Source of the DNA: Anthoceros angustus
Taxonomy: Eukaryota > Streptophyta > Anthocerotopsida > Anthocerotales > Anthocerotaceae
Assembly (NCBI GenBank): GCA_010909165.1
Contig: MU008179.1
Location: forward strand, 248,001 to 312,000
DNA length: 64,000 nt
Reading direction: 5' to 3'
The position numbers were made by a program, and so were the translations under genes. The notes under the pieces were generated by a model that worked only from the letters and a program-made list of their open reading frames with translations, was not told where the DNA came from and did not search any database. Positions 41,470 through 53,590 of this stretch are shown one piece after another (the first letter of the stretch is position 1; each line of letters begins with the position of its first letter).

Positions 41470-43930
41470 TAACGTTCACCGAATAGGCCCGGTGTGGCCA
41501 AACGTTTAAGGACTCGTTCGCATCCGTACCCGATCAGTCCATTCCTCGTTCGAAGAGTCTACTCTCCCTACCTCTCTCCACACTCTCGTCACTTCTTGGA
41601 AAAAGAGTGGGTGGGCTGCGTGGTTCGGACCTCCTCCGTCATTCCGCCGAGCTTCTCCGTCCTGCTCAGACGCCCCGAGTTCCCAGCTCATGCGTTACAG
41701 TCCGACGTCGGGCCGCTGCTCTAGACGAGCAAGGGTCCCTGATCGTTTCCCCCTGCACACACCACCATACGTTAGGGTCCATCACGGGACCTTGATCGGC
41801 CTCAGGAGTCACATGCCCGCCTGACTCGGGACTCACGTTAGCAAAAGACACGGTCTACAAGGAAACGCCAGTATCCACCCCAAGAGAAAGATACTTTACT
41901 AGAGCAACTCAGCCCTCTTATCTGCGCCCAAGGTGCCTTTATTACACTTCTTGGTGGTGGCCTGGGCCCTAGCTCACGATACTATTCCCCACTATTACGC
42001 CTATTTACGCGTCGGTGGTGGGGCTGGGTTGCTCTGGTTCCGCCTCCTCCGCTCATCTTTGCCCGAGGTCCGCCATCTCCCTCTCCAAGCGGTCCGACAT
42101 CTCCGCCTTCCAATCGGATGATCCGCGAGGCGGCCCCTTCCTTCCCGAGACTCAGCCGGTGAGCCATGCGGCGACAACGGCCACCTCCAAGTCCTCCTCT
42201 CCCTCCTCTCTTGCCTTGCTGGTGGGCCCTTGTTCAGCGAGCCCTCTAAGAGATGGTTCGCTGGTGGGCCCTTGCTCTGTTTGAGCAGGTGGTTGGTGAT
42301 TCCCTTCCGCTCCCTGACTCTGGACCTCAAGGTCCAGTCTCGACTATGGAGTCCGGACCTCCGGGTCCGGCCTTCTCTCTGGAGTCTGGACCTCAGGGTC
42401 CGGACTCGCCTCTGGGGTCCGGACCTCGGGGTCCGGTCTTCTCTCTGGAGAGGTTCGGACTCGCGGGTCCTTGGACTTGCCCGCCCCGTGGACTCCCCAA
42501 AGGTTCATCCTCACCCACCGGGCCCTTCCGTTGGTCCAGGTTTCCCGGGCCTGCTCCTTCTATGGCCTCCCCAGGGCCCTCCTCCCTTCCTTCCGTGGCG
42601 GGGTGCAGAGTGCTTACCTCAGGCGCAGTGGCATCCATTACGCCCGCCTCCTCCGACTCCCTCCTCCTCTCGAGCCTCCCGGCTTGGTGTTGTTCTCGCC
42701 GAGCCGAGCAGCTCCTAAGGTCCCGGTTGCCGTACTGTCTCCGGGGCCTTCCTCCCTCGCTCCTCCTTCTGACCCGTCCGGGGGTCCGTCCATCTGCCGA
42801 GGGTGACGCAGGACCTCTAGAGCCTTGAGGAGCTCCGCGTGGTAATAGGCAAAGTCTGAATCGACTTGTTGAATTGCCTCTTCCACATGAGCCGAGCCGC
42901 CTATCTCCGCCTCCTCCGAGGTGCTCCGGTGCGTGGGCGTGTCGTCCGCCCGCCTTCACTGAGCCTCCCGGCTTGGTGTTGTTCTCGCCGAGCCGAGCCG
43001 AGCCGAGCCGCCTATCTCCGCCTCCTCCGACACCTCCTGCAGCCTTTGCTGCTGCTCGACGTGCTCCTCCTCCCTCCGTCGTTGTAGCTCGACCAGCTTG
43101 CTGGCCATGGAGCTTCGTTCTCCCTCTGCCTTCCGCAATCGGACAAGCAGCTTCTGCTCCTCTCTCAGAGCCTTCTCACCTCCGTTCATCTTTGCCCGGA
43201 GGTCCGCCATCTCCCTCTCCAAGCGGTCCGACATCTCCGCCCGGCTCCTGACTTCCTCCAGCTCCTTCTTCAACTCGGCGATGTCCAACTCCTTGGATCG
43301 CCGCCAACTCTCCTCCGTCCTCAAACAGAGCTAGAGCCGCCCTATCTCCCGCTCATGGTCCGCGATCACTCCCTGGAGGGCTCCATGCGGCTCAACCGTA
43401 TCTTGGAGCTGTAGCTCCAAGGTTTCCTTGCGGTCCTCCATTTCCTGTCGACGCTCCTCCGTTTCCCGCAGCTGGGTCCGGAGATCCTCCATCTCCCGGT
43501 TGCTGGCCTCCTTCTCCCTCCTCCGGCTCACTCGTGCTCCTCCTCCGAGGTGCTCCTTCTATGGCCTCCCAGGCCCTCCTCCTCGCTGCTTCCTCCACCG
43601 GCCTCACGGTAGTGGTCCCGGTCGGTCTTAGCCGCGGCTTCCGCCTCTGCGCCCGCCTTCACCTGAGCCTCCCCGGCTTGGTGTTGTTCTCGCCGAGCCG
43701 AGCCGCCTCGGGCCTCCTCCGCTTGTCTTCGGGCCTCCTCCGACTCCCTCTGCGCTACTTCCCTCCGTCTGCAGAGGTCTTCAGCCCGTGCTTGGGCCTC
43801 CTCCCTTCCTTCCGCTCGACTATGGAGTCCGGACCTCGGTCCGCCTTCTCTGAGTCCGGACTGCCTCTCTCTCGCCTCCGCTTCTCCTCGTCGATCCCTG
43901 CGAGAACAAGGTCTCTTAAGAAGTAGAGAC
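41470..43930 (-). mobile_element. Coiled-coil element, copy A
   Basis: Minus-strand frames encode long charged helices: RRQEMEDRKETLELQLQDTV (about 43450), ELKKELEEVRSRAEMSDRLE, REEQKLLVRLRKAEGERSSM (43324-42956) and HVEEAIQQVDSDFAYYHAEL (about 42880). An acidic tail with RTD/EV-type repeats lies at 42330-42480. Downstream the block CACGTTAGGGTCC-like sequence (41769) and AAGGTGCCTTTATTACAC (41930), which gives AATAAAGG on the gene strand, recur in copy B at 51260-53520. Frames are broken, and a 60 bp piece of 43186-43245 is repeated at 42047. No protease, polymerase or integrase is seen. It could be a non-autonomous LTR element. Confidence 0.5.
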
Positions 43931-46900
43931 ACACTCCTCTTTTTAGAGACAGATGTCCATTTGGTCACATTCGACCTACAAATTGGCAACCAATCTCTGG
44001 ATTTGGTGCTTTTCCAAAAACCAAGGGCAAAACCCGCACTATTTCCATTTCCCGTAGTTGTCAAAAGCATCTTTTCTACCTTTTTGATGTCTTTTAACCC
44101 TGTTAAGAAAGGTCCATGGTTGGATCAAGTTGGAAAATACCCCAGTTTTAAGGCTTTTTAAGGGCATTTTCGCAAAAACCGCTTTGTCGCTTTGAACTGG
44201 ACATTTATGACAATTTCAGACCAATGTGCTAAGTTGAAAACTGCAATGCCACCTCAATATGCTAACACGGTTTTTGTACACATTGGTCCAAGTATGCCCG
44301 ACATCCCGCCTTACCGATCGCAAGGTTGTGGCACCATAAAAACAAGAAGGACATGTGTCTTCATGTCAACTACCCGACACACAAACATGCATGCACACAT
44401 CTAATTTGGTACTATAGTGGGAGACTAGAGGTATAAGACACCAATATCCCCACATGGGCCATATGCCCAACTATATGTCCGCTCCAAACTATACAAAATG
44501 CTCACATATATTAAAAGAAAAGTGCCATGGCACCATATAACCGATCTGGGACAACCGTCACTTTTCGAATTTAGTCAAGTGACCCATACTCATAAGCGAA
44601 TAGACTAGGTGTCGGACCTAGGTTGGATCTGCAAGCGCCAAGACAAGCTTTTCTTTTAAGTGAAAGGCACCGGACATCCGGTGACCTTTGCACCACATTG
44701 TCCAGACAAAGCCACAATTTACGCCCACCATCATATGATCAAGTTTCAAGTCTACGGCCGTGCTCTAGCACTCCACCCACACCAAAACAAGCCGCCTATC
44801 CTAGCTGTGGCTCGTGGCTCCCAAAAAGGAGGGACCTCATCACGCTTGCTTCCTCCGTCCTCAAAGAAACCCTTATCCCCACCTCCCGCCTATATGTTGG
44901 CACCTACATACATGAAGAGCAGATACCATTGGCTCACAAAGAAGACCTTACTACCCATGCAAGAAGAATAAAGAATACCAAGACCAAGAATATCAACCGA
45001 TGATGCAAGAAGAATATCAACCGATGATGCAAGAAGAATATCAACAAAGACCAAAACCAAGAATCACCAAAGGCCAAAGAACCGATGATGCATGAATTGA
45101 AACACCTTACTACCAAAGCCTTCACTCACCAGAGGCTCCGGCCACATCCGAACCTCATACCGCCAATGCCTTGGCACTGCTTCACGCCACTACAAGCGCA
45201 AGCTCCCTCGACGCCTTCTTGCTGCCCACACCGCCTCTTCCGCCTAGCTCCTCCTTCGCCAACTCCTCACTGCTCGTGCTTTACGGCCGATATGGTCTCG
45301 AACCTCCGCAGCCCATCTCACCGCCTTCACCTCCTTCCCACCATCGTGAGATCATGGAATGTCACGGGCCTCAGCCCTCCCTCCTCTCGGTTATAGTCCT
45401 CACCTCCTCGGGCTCCCTCAAAGAAACCCTTATCCCCACCTCCCCGTGGAACCACGCAGAGCTTTGGGAGTGGCAAACGGATGCCACTCGAATAAGGGTT
45501 GGCCACCAACCGGCGATGATGCCTCCGGAGGGACGCCCCACGACGCTCCCTCAAAGTGGCTCTCCTCCCGCCTCTTCTCGCAATGTCTGCACTGTGACCC
45601 GTGGTGGGATCGTAGCCGCCACGCCCGTCCTCATATCCACTGCTTTGGTCTGCAACAACACTCTTAACACCCGTCAGTGGAGGCGCACACGGAAAATTGA
45701 CGACGACACCGAATGGATTCTTCCTCCGTGCCGCCAAACTGGAAGGCAAACATGGAGAATTGGTTGCCTGTTGTTGGAGAGTAAATCCGAGTACTTGGCA
45801 AAGGGCCAAAATACCACATGGCGTGCAGGCTGTGTTTACGCCTCACCGTCCCCAACCTGCCCCCAATAGCTGAAAAGCCCGCGGCCTGCACCTCAACTGT
45901 CAGAAGCCCGAGCCCTGCACCCTATCACAAAAAACCCAAATACGCGGCTGGCCAGAAACAAGCGGAATGCTCACCACAATTAAAAACGACTAAGAGCTTT
46001 AGCACCGGACATCCGGTGCAAAAGGCACAATGCATCAGCATCAAAACTCTATGTCAAAACATGAACACGGGATCACACATCCACATATACCCTAAACATC
46101 TATGTCACGACTATGTATTCACCGCCCTCGACCTCGACTCTCCGGGCCAACCTCGAAATTAATCCTTGGTGGGTTAAGATCCGCTCCTCACCGAGTCCAC
46201 ACCTTCCAAAGAAGTCTACCAAATAATCAACGGATGCATCAAGATTCAACGTTGTCCAAGTCTTGAATCAATTCGTTCGTCACCACTTGCTTCACCATCA
46301 GGAGGAAGCAAAGCTTGCCTCACTTGGCTCGCTCAGAACTCAAGACCTTCCTCCTCAAAGATGTCCATTGTGTCTTTGCTCAAAGTCTTGTTCCTCGTCA
46401 ACTCGAAATCATAACCCATGATTGTGGTCTCCAAAAGCTTGATTGGTTGCACATGTTTCTTCAAAGGGTGCCTGCCGACCTTTTCTACTCCGGAGGGTTG
46501 GTTGGCACCCACTCTTCCGAATACCTACCCTCCAATGCATTAGGGTTTTCGATGCGCCACCGGTGGACTTGCGCTACCGTCCAAATGGCTTCATGGTCTA
46601 CATCCAACCTTACCCAGCCGAAAGGACTACCGTCCGGATCATCTCCACTGACCGCAATCATCATGCCACCGGATCTCTTTAACCGATCCTCCGTGTTGCC
46701 GCTCTGCACGCTCCCTCAAGATTCTGTGGCCTGTAAACCTCTCGCTCATGTCCAATATGCGCTCGCAAGTGTAGCGCCCACTATCACTTCATCCGGAAGA
46801 GCCACTGGTTCTTCGTAATGCTCCTCCCGGTTATACCATTTCCATGTCAGGTCCAATGGACTAAGAGCTCAGACGCTACTACACCCGCTATGGCCAATCG

Positions 46901-46995
46901 CTTCTTCCTAAAACCATCCCACCAAAGTAGCCGATGACCATTGAAGACTTGATGGAAGTTCTTAAACGCCTCTGTCTTCCACTCCGATAGCCCTA
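43931..46995. other. Repeat-rich region without recognised gene
   Basis: It contains a pair of CACCGGACATCCGGTG sites (44668 and 46003), a duplicated 28 bp segment (44859 and 45416) and a short tandem repeat with GAATATCAACCGATGATGCA (44987-45050). Minus-strand pieces at 46847-46990 (LSEWKTEAFKNFHQVFNGHR) and 46485-46709 (VHRWRIENPNALEGRYSEEW) run on from the gag gene in another frame, so the upper part belongs to that element. No reverse transcriptase or integrase is visible. Confidence 0.4.
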
Positions 46996-48549
46996 TCAGC
47001 CGCACTGCATGTTCTCTTTGGCCCTTGGATTTCCCGACTGCAGTGGCGTGAGTGGAGCCGCAATAATCTCCCTCTCGGGACTCCATCCCGCAACAAAAAC
47101 ACCACCATCTGGCTCCAATGCGAAGGAAAACCGCTTGCACCTCGTGACCGTCACAAACACATGACTAGGCAACTCTTCGCGAGTGATTTTAAACTGATGT
47201 TGGAAACTGTGATTATGGAGAGTAAATGTTGCAGACGGACCCCCAGGCGGCCACAAATATTGCTTAAAATTGGGCACCTCTTTCATAAGATAGATCTTTG
47301 GTGTTGGGAAAGACTTGGGCATTTTGAGCTGATTCCTCTCATCGACCCTCTTTCTTCGTACAGCTTCTCCCAAGTCAACACTGGCCCTTTCATCAGTAGC
47401 TGCCCTTATGGCCATTAGCGCATACACCTCTGGATCTGAATTATATTCCTCAGCAGTCGCAATTGAACTGCCCGCCGAACTTACACTCATGGCCAACTGT
47501 TCTTGCAGCATGTGCACCTCACTGAGAAGTGCTTTCCGGTTGTATCCCACCGTCGACTTTGCTTTGTCAAGCGTCCGCCCCCCAGCCCCTTTTGGCTTAA
47601 ATTCAAGATGAGCCTGCCAACACGCTGCCTCCGTATTCCCTGTTTTGGCACAGGTTCTGCACTGCTCTTTCTCCTTCGTTCCCCCAATTCGATATTCACA
47701 CTCGAAGGCCTTGTTCGGCCCCCTACACCGTAGACACTTCACCGTTGCCTTGGTGGTGGCCGCACTATTGGCCGTGCGTTCCTTGGCTGGTGAGTTCCTC
47801 CGCAGCGTGTTCACCTGAGCATGCTCACGGTGCATAGGTCTTTCTTGAAACCTCGGGTTGTTCGAGGCATGCTGATGCCCTCTGACCAAATTATGTTCTT
47901 CCCAGTAGGCACTGGTCACCGCATCACCTTTCATGACCCTTTCGACCATCTCGTAGGCTTGCTCCAACTCGTAGTCGGCACCGTGCATCATGTGCAGAAA
48001 GTTAGCAATCACCCTCCTTTGCCTACCTGGAAGAGCGGCTATGTAGATCTGGGCGGCTTCCCGCATCGTCTTTACTCGCGTATCTTTCACCAGTTGCCTC
48101 AACCTCAAATAGCCGGACCTGAGAGGTTCGTTGGGCTTGATGGTGAACTTTGACAGCTCCTGAATCTTCTCTATGGAAGACACTGGAAACATTTCCGCGA
48201 ACTTGGTGAACATCTCATCCACTAGATATGTAATGGTATCAGTCTGTGTGGAATTGGACGCCTCCTCCTCTTCATCTACCTTCGAAGTCTTCTTGGCCCT
48301 TCTTGTCCTTGACAAAGTCCACGCATCCTGCAGGATCTTATCCTTGCAGTCACAGTATTAAGTCAGTGCCTCTCCTGCAAGAAATGTGCTCATCTTTCTC
48401 AACGCCATTTCAGGTGTGAATTCGGACTTGTACTTGAGCACCATCTCATCAATTGCCCACCTGAACTTTTCCTCAAAGTCAGCAAGCGACATGCTGCCAT
48501 GTCTGCCGGTGAACACATCATTCTTGCTGGGCGCTATCTCATATTCCAT
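46996..48549 (-). pseudogene. Ty3/gypsy-like gag with double zinc knuckle
   Basis: The frame starts near 48549 (MEYEIAPSKNDVFTGRHGSM, SLADFEEKFRWAIDEMVLKY) and passes one TAA at 48358. It continues through a capsid-like helical region (FTIKPNEPLRSGYLRLRQLV, AALPGRQRRVIANFLHMM) to a Cys-rich block: KCLRCRGPNKAFECEYRIGG, EQCRTCAKTGNTEAACWQAH. It goes on about 150 residues beyond the knuckle with an SFQHQFKITREELPSHVF stretch and ends at 46996. The knuckle matches that of the decayed element at 14225-14370. With one stop, about 517 residues would be read. It is the best preserved retroelement gene in the window. Confidence 0.7.
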
Positions 48550-48619
48550 TCTGACTCCACCACAACTTTCTTCAAATGCTATGGAACGGATGGGACTTTG
48601 CTTCCACTCAAAGTGACCA

Positions 48620-49555
48620 CTTGGCCTGTGGACTGAGGGATATTGGGTAATAGGACCACGAGCTTCCTGAATAGGAGTGCTCTCGTTTGTCCACCCAGAG
48701 CGCTAAAGTACCATTACCTTTTTAATCTCTTCCACTGCGAGAGACTACGTACGGCATTCCATCAAAGTTGGTGTTGGTTCCCTCTTCCGTCCAGTCCGCT
48801 AGCCATGACAGTTTGTCAATCACTTCATCCCACAACCTCTGCCACAAGTACGCGGGTTCTAGTTCCGCTAAGGCAGCTAAGTGCAGAATGGATCAGCCCG
48901 CATAAAACAACATGGAATAATCTACAGCACCCTCATCAAAATCCACCATCGACTTATCTGTAGTGTATCCGCTTCCTGGCGTCCTTGGGTTCTTCTCACG
49001 ATTCCGCCGGATCACCAGCCTTTGATGCGGCGCTGCGGACTCAAGCTCGTGGGATTGCTGATGTGCAAAAATCATTCCCACTTGGACGCTAGGCACAAAC
49101 CCCGTCTGTCCATCTTTCCCAAGAGCTCCTACTGTGAAAAGAAAACCCCACTACCTTGGGATCCGTATGGCTGCTCCTAAGAACAAAGATCAGCAATTCG
49201 CCTACCGATGCGGATTGCTTGCCATTTTATACTACCTATGCGCTTGGCGCACTCTCTTGCCGAGTCACAGGCACTCGTTTGGCGTGCCTTGACACTCTCC
49301 TAGGATACCGTGCGACGCCGCCCGTGGATTCAGCAAACAATACCTCCGCCGTAACTGCGGCCTGTCCTGGCCTTAATGCTTGTTGCCCATACGTGACCCG
49401 TGATCACCCTTATGCCTCACACGAACACATGCACATCACTGCATGTATACCCATCATAGGTCTTCCTCACACATGCATGTATGCCCACATGCGGGCATAC
49501 ATGCGAGACGCATACATACCCAACCACACATAAACACTCAATCAACACAACACCA
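48620..49555. other. Likely leader or LTR of the gag-bearing element
   Basis: No gene. This stretch lies upstream of the minus-strand gag. It contains a near-perfect 28 bp palindrome, 49476-49503 (CATGTATGCCCACATG and its mirror). I found no partner LTR at the other end, so its limits are open. Confidence 0.35.
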
Positions 49556-49559
49556 GGGT

Positions 49560-50110
49560 GTCATGACATCCTCCAGAAAGGGCATGTCCTGGAGGATGAA
49601 ACGAGAGGCCAAAGCAAAGGCTGATAGCTCCCAGTTGCCTAAAAAAGCTGTCAGGGAAGAAACCTTCAGTGAGAGCAAGTCAGTGCCCCCAAATTGCACT
49701 GGCATGGATGCTTACCAACGGGTCAAATTGCGTGCTGGGCACTCGAAAGCCCTTGGGCCCATGATGTCCCCTAAAGTACCCATAATCTTCCTATCAAATC
49801 CCTGCAATTGAGATAGAAGAACCGAAGACGAGGGCAGCGTGCGGATGAGATAACCAGGCACCTAGCAAAACAGGAGGAAAGAATTTCGAAGGCCACCTGA
49901 GCATCCCCTAGCAAAGGGAGGTCCTCAATATGGGACAAGTCCTCTGCGAGAGCCTAGTCCAAGAAGCTCCCAATGAAGTCAGGAAAGCCGAAGGGGACCC
50001 CCAAAATTTGTAGACCCAAGGCTGGAGCAATCTCCCTAGCAAGGAACTGCAAAGTGTGGAGGATTCCCGATGGGGACCGAATACAGCACTTGGAGAGCTT
50101 GATTTTCAAG
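49560..50110 (-). pseudogene. LINE-like reverse transcriptase, post-catalytic part
   Basis: Minus-strand readings give LGLQILGVPFGFPDFIGSFL, ALAEDLSHIEDLPLLGDAQV, AFEILSSCFARC, and in another frame YLIRTLPSSSVLLSQLQGFD and RKIMGTLGDIMGPRAFECPA. This order (GxPxGxxxFI..., LxDxQxAFxLLxxC, LLRTLxP, FDxxxxxxLxxxxG) is the segment that usually precedes the CxCG tail seen at 38082-38612. Both therefore stem from one LINE-like family. Stops and frameshifts show it is dead. Confidence 0.6.
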
Positions 50111-50179
50111 CCTACAAAAGAGAGCTCGTGGGGGAAGAGCTCGAAGGCATGAGCATAGCGAATAGTGACTTAGTAGGTG

Positions 50180-50620
50180 ATACCCTTGTCTATGAGATAG
50201 AAGTTGAACTCACTAGACATGAATTCTTCTCCTCCTTGCGCATTTGAGCTTGCAGCCTGTCTGAAGCTCTGTCATTGCGTGAAACTCCTTAAAATTTTGA
50301 AATGCATCGCTCTTGAAATGAAGGAAGTAGGTGTGTATCATCTGGGACATGTCGTTTACTACGAGCATAAAGTTAGAGGCTCCACCGAAGGAGTGTGTCC
50401 CACAGAGGTTGACATGTACCATCTAGAGAAGCTCATTGGCACGGCGAGTGGCTGCCCACGGGTAGGGTATTTCCTTGCTCTTTCCTAGCAAACATCCTTC
50501 GTAGAACAAAGAATTGTTGAAGTCGGGAAGAGGTTCTTCATACAGCTAGTTTGCCCTCATTTCTTTCATTCGCTTTAAGCTTGGGTGACCAAGACGTAGG
50601 TGCCAAAGTTCATGCCCTCC
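50180..50620 (-). pseudogene. Ty1/copia GAG-pre-integrase and integrase start
   Basis: Minus-strand reading around 50560-50430 shows the weakened GAG-pre-integrase end (NNSLFYEGCLLGKSKEIPYP). It is followed by LLQMVHVNLCGTHSFGGASN, FMLVVNDMSQMIHTYFLHFK and SDAFQNFKEFHAMTELQTGC, the start of a copia integrase core, where VHxDLCGP and DDxSR are usual. Both expected Asp residues are replaced by Asn (VHVN, VND), so the enzyme would be inactive even if read. Confidence 0.8.
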
Positions 50621-51259
50621 ATCCAGCCCTGAAGGATGCGACTCCCCAGACATACTCGACTATGTCCATGAGGACCCCTTCTCCTTGGACCACGCGGTTT
50701 TTGCTTTGGCTCTCTATAGCCCCACGTCTTTCTTCTCTTGGGCTGTGTGGAATGATGTTTGAACACCTTAGGGACCTTTTTCTCCCTGAAAAGCCAGCTA
50801 CTTCCCTGAGCTCTTTTCCCTGGATGTTGCTGTGGACGAGGAGAAACACCTCATCGGATCTCTCAAGCTAGCAGGCTAGTTGCTATGGACGAGTCTGCCT
50901 CGGGCTCTAGCGTGTGTCCACTCGCAGTTGGGGAAGCCTTCATGCGGCTCCTCAGCCATACTATTGCCTTTTAGTGTCGCTCCCTCCTCCAGCGGCACCT
51001 CAACCCCCTTCAATTTGGTATTGCCACTCCAAGGGATTTCAAGTCCGTAATGTTTGGTGTGTGGATGTGGCGGTACTTTTGTTGACAAACAGCCAGGCGT
51101 GCACCGGACCCGTGTCGTTGAAATATGAGGTCCATTCCCAAGGGAATGACTGTGCCGCTTACCACGTTTTTCTAACCGATACACCTCCGTTGTCGAGGCA
51201 CGATCACTTACGGCTCTCACGTCGTCTCTCCTGCTACCCTTGCTCGCACCTAAAGTGCC

Positions 51260-53520
51260 TAGTTGAAGTTCACGGTCGGGTGTGTGTAGGCTACAGACCT
51301 CCGCGTTGCGTTCACCAGGTCGTCCCGTCCAGGCTCTACACGCCTTTCTGGGGGTCCGACTAATCGCGTCCGCTCCGGTCCGCCGGCCGTCGAGCTCTTA
51401 CCCTGGAAGACCAGGAATCCCGAGTCCTCCGCACCTGCACTCACCACCGCACGTTAGGGTCCGTCACCAGGGCCTGGATCAGTCTCTTCGGAGTAGTCTA
51501 CCCGCTCAGTGACTCGGGACTCGCGTTAGCACTGGACTCACAAGGGCCTGCAAATGTAACACGGCATCAACCCCAAAAGAAAAGATCCCTTTACTTGAAT
51601 GGCAACCTTCCTCTTATACTACGTCCTGAGAGAGCGCCTTTATTGCACCCCTAATTCAGGCTAATGGCCAGCTCACTATGCCCAAGCAAGTGGCTCTCCA
51701 CTTTCCGCATTTCTCTACCTACATCTACGGCGGTGGGACTGTGGTTGACTAGATTCCCCCCTGGCACTGGCAGCCCAATCCCCAGCTCTGGCACCGCAGA
51801 GCACCCAATCGGATGATCTGTGATCCCCGGAGTCTCGCGGAGGCTCTTCTCCTACCCCTAATCCTCCTCCTCCCGAGTCTCGCGGAGGCTCTTCTCCTAC
51901 CCCTAATCCTCCTCCTCCTTGTCCACTGGCGCGCTAATGGGACCCCATCCCTCGGGTTCGTCCGGAGCCCGCTCTTCCTGGGCTGGTCGGGGTTGACCCT
52001 CGACCGCCTTACCTCTACTCCCAGGGTCCGAACCGTTGGGTTCGTTCCCTCTATCTGAGTCCGGACCTCGGGGTCCGTCCTCTCCTCCTGAGTCCGGACT
52101 TCGGGGTCCCTCCTCTCCTCCTGAGTCCGGACTTCGGGGGTCCGTCCTCTCCTCCTCAGTCCGGACCTCGGGGTCCGTCCTCTCCTCCTAAGTCCGGACC
52201 TCGGGGTCCGTCCTCTTCTCCTGAGTCCGGACCTCGGGGTCTGTCCTCTCCTCCTCAGTTCGGACCTCGGGGTTCGTCCTCTCCTCCTGAGTCCGGTTTG
52301 CTGGACTCGAGTCCTCCATAGGCTGCCGGACATCCAGGTCCGGAGCCTCTCCCAAGGGCCGAGCTTCCAAGTCCGGACCCACTCTCCCTTCCTCTCCTTG
52401 CGTCGTCTCTTTTGGCGCTCTGTCCCCTACCCTTTCCTCCGGGGCTCTCTCTTCTACGTCCCTCCCTTCAGGCGTTGGGTGCGACGGACCTACCTCTGAT
52501 CTTGTCGCTTCCGTCGCTCCATGCTCCTCTGGTCGGCGTCCATCCTCTGGGCCTTCCTCGCTGCTGCTCTCGTCACCGAATAGGGCTCCCAGATTCCGTG
52601 TGGCTGCGCTCTCCCCTAGGCCTTCGTCTCTCCAGGCCCCCTCCGACTCCTCTGGTGGTCCTTCGACCTCAACAGCTTGATGTACCGCTCCCACTGCCTT
52701 CAGGAGCTCGGCGTGATAATACGCGAAGTCTGAGTCGACTTGTCGGATGGCCTCCTCCACATGGGCCCGGAGCACTCGATACTCCCGCCTCCAGAGATCC
52801 TCCGGTAGCTAGGCGTGCCTGGTTGCTTGCTGCGCCGTTCCCATCGCGAGGTCGTCCAACCTGGTCTTGGCCGCATCTCTTGAAGCCATTAAGGCGGGCC
52901 GTTAAGGCGGCTTCCGCTACCTCCTGGAGTCGTTGCTTCCCGTTGGTGCGTTCCTCCTCCTGCTGCTTTTGCAGCTCTGCCAACTTCCGCAGGCGGACCA
53001 GCAGCTTCTGCTCTTCCTTCAACGCCCTTCTCTGCTCCGTCATCTTCTTCTTCAGGGCCGCCATGTCCTGCTCCAGTCGCCCGGGAAGTTCTGCCCGACG
53101 TCTGGTATCCCAGCTCTCTTTCAAGCTCGGCGACGTCCTGCTCCTTACTGCGCCGCGACCTTCCTCCACTCTCAAGCAAAGCTGGAGTCGCTCTATCTCC
53201 CGCTCATGGTCTCCAATCCGCCCTTGGAGGAGCTCATTCCGTTCTTCCACCACCTGGAGACGAAGCTCTAGAGTCTCCTTCAGCCCTTCCACCTCCTGGC
53301 GCTTTCCTTCCATCTCCTGAAGTTGCAGCCGGAGATCTCCCAACTCCCTGTCTCGCACTTCCATTTCCTCGCCATGTGCAGCGTGCTTGCTGCGCCGCTC
53401 CATGCTCCTCCTCCTCGGGCTCTCTCTTCGTCCCTCCCTTCATCGGTTCCGATCCCGGTGGTAGTGGTCCCCGTCCGCAAGTAATCCCTGAGGCTGCTTG
53501 AATTGAGCGGGCTGGAGTAA
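51260..53520 (-). mobile_element. Coiled-coil element, copy B
   Basis: Better preserved than copy A. The frame 53403-52669 reads RDRELGDLRLQLQEMEGKRQ, EVEGLKETLELRLQVVEERN, RIGDHEREIERLQLCLRVEE, then (52775-52188) HVEEAIRQVDSDFAYYHAEL, an acidic Ser/Glu/Pro region, and at least seven RTQEERTDPEV units. The C-terminal part is rich in arginine. Heptads are obvious over about 150 residues. At its 3' side GTGACGGACCCTAACG (about 51453-51468, gene strand) and GTGCAATAAAGGCGC (about 51640) match copy A. Function unknown. A gag-like structural protein of a non-autonomous retroelement is one possibility, a host gene family another. Confidence 0.5.
52060..52320 (-). repeat. Coding minisatellite, 33 bp unit
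   Basis: Seven to eight units built on CCGGACCTCGGGGTCCGTCC, coding on the minus strand for RTQEERTDPEV (11 residues). Related CCGGACCT/GGGGTCCGG units occur in copy A at 42330-42480. Confidence 0.9.
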
Positions 53521-53590
53521 TGAGGAGCTGCCACCCTTAGCTCAAGACTGGAGAATTCACAGCGACACTCAAAGGACACAAACCCATCAC

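Noticed and set aside
45171-45869. Plus-strand frame of 232 codons
   Set aside because: Pro/Ser-rich translation of repeat DNA, no motif, not preserved in other copies here.
49476-49503. 28 bp palindrome as a microRNA precursor
   Set aside because: Arms of 13 bases with almost no loop are too short for a plant precursor.
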